A stretch of DNA of 64,000 nt, taken from contig NZ_LZHT01000041.1 in the NCBI RefSeq assembly GCF_001667315.1, forward strand, positions 186,001 through 250,000, given 5' to 3'. Positions within the stretch are counted from its first letter, which is position 1, and each line of letters starts with the position of its first letter. This DNA is from Mycobacterium sp. 852002-10029_SCH5224772 (GTDB lineage: Bacteria > Actinomycetota > Actinomycetes > Mycobacteriales > Mycobacteriaceae). The notes below the pieces were generated by a model. That model was not told where the DNA came from and made no database searches. It saw nothing but the letters and a program-made list of their open reading frames with translations. Position numbers and translations under genes: made by a program. Positions 63,882-64,000 of this stretch are shown here, piece by piece.

Positions 63882-63901
63882 AACCGAACGAACGGACGGT
63901 T
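63882..63901. promoter_or_regulatory. Second TetR-type operator before paaN
   Basis: AACCGA, eight bases, ACGGTT: 15 of 20 bases equal the core of the operator at 63110-63129, with identical half-site spacing. It sits 18 bases upstream of the paaN start. It is a less perfect copy, so binding may be weaker. Confidence 0.55.
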
Positions 63902-63919
63902 GGGAAAGGATCGGGGCGC

Positions 63920-64000
63920 ATGGCGGCGATGTTGCAGAGTTACGTCAACGGGAAGTGGTGCATCGCGCGGGATGACGGCGTCGCACTCGCCGACGCCGCT
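63920..64000 (+). CDS. PaaN/PaaZ-type aldehyde dehydrogenase, 5' end
   Basis: The first 27 codons (MAAMLQSYVNGKW, then CIARDDGVALADAA) are present before the window ends. LQSYVNGKW with the following D/G pattern is the typical start of oxepin-CoA aldehyde dehydrogenases (PaaN/PaaZ), which take the ring-opened intermediate. AAAGGA lies 9 bases before the ATG. Identification rests on a short N-terminus and on the neighbours. Confidence 0.65.
   Translation, partial: MAAMLQSYVNGKWCIARDDGVALADAA

Overview
The window is a GC-rich mycobacterial chromosome segment. From the start to about 37.3 kb, gene content, order and strand follow the Mycobacterium tuberculosis block Rv3691 to Rv3723: moxR2, the DUF58 and SpoIIM-like genes, glpK, the ergothioneine operon egtABCDE, ask-asd, leuA, murT-gatD, recR, ami1, dnaX, the Rv3722c-type aminotransferase, 4.5S RNA, tRNA-Ser and lucA. 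A PadR regulator, a cupin, small membrane and secreted proteins and a catabolic region that M. tuberculosis lacks at this position point to a non-tuberculous mycobacterium. I cannot name the species from sequence alone.

Layout. (1) 1-7.6 kb: MoxR/DUF58 envelope cluster, RDD protein, PadR regulator, glycerol kinase. (2) 7.7-15.3 kb: a GCS2-like ligase and a methyltransferase converging on the tightly overlapping egtA-B-C-D-E operon. (3) 15.5-18.3 kb: exported protein, two paralogous His/Pro/Gly-rich membrane proteins, a decayed HNH endonuclease, a cupin. (4) 18.5-37.3 kb: core biosynthesis and housekeeping (aspartate family, leucine, MurT/GatD amidation, RecR, Ami1 amidase, clamp loader), including a leuA leader peptide with three tandem Leu codons and competing RNA stems. 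(5) 37.3-45.1 kb: start of the accessory region. It holds a MobA-like cytidylyltransferase flanked by a decayed xdhC and an unidentified 3' gene remnant, then a branched-chain 2-oxoacid dehydrogenase operon (E1a, E1b, small membrane protein, E2, E3) with an Lrp regulator and a leucine/valine dehydrogenase. (6) 45.2-55.6 kb: two divergent operons around one TetR-type operator/promoter. One is tetR-amidohydrolase-xdhC. The other is LLM oxidoreductase, SnoaL-like protein, alpha/beta hydrolase, a three-subunit molybdenum hydroxylase, an SCP2-like protein and a DUF1028 protein. I read this as an undescribed catabolic pathway for an amide- or N-heterocycle-containing compound. (7) 55.6-64 kb: phenylacetate degradation (paaF-H-G-A-B-C-D-E-K) divergent from a TetR gene and from paaN/paaZ, which runs off the window. 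Two matching 20-bp operator-like sequences flank the regulator.

How the parts connect: MobA-like and XdhC proteins are expected to supply and load the molybdenum cofactor for the Mo hydroxylase. The bkd and paa modules feed acyl-CoA intermediates to central metabolism. A 45-bp element with short terminal inverted repeats occurs three times (25.2 kb and twice at 36.0-36.1 kb). No insertion sequence, prophage or CRISPR array was seen.
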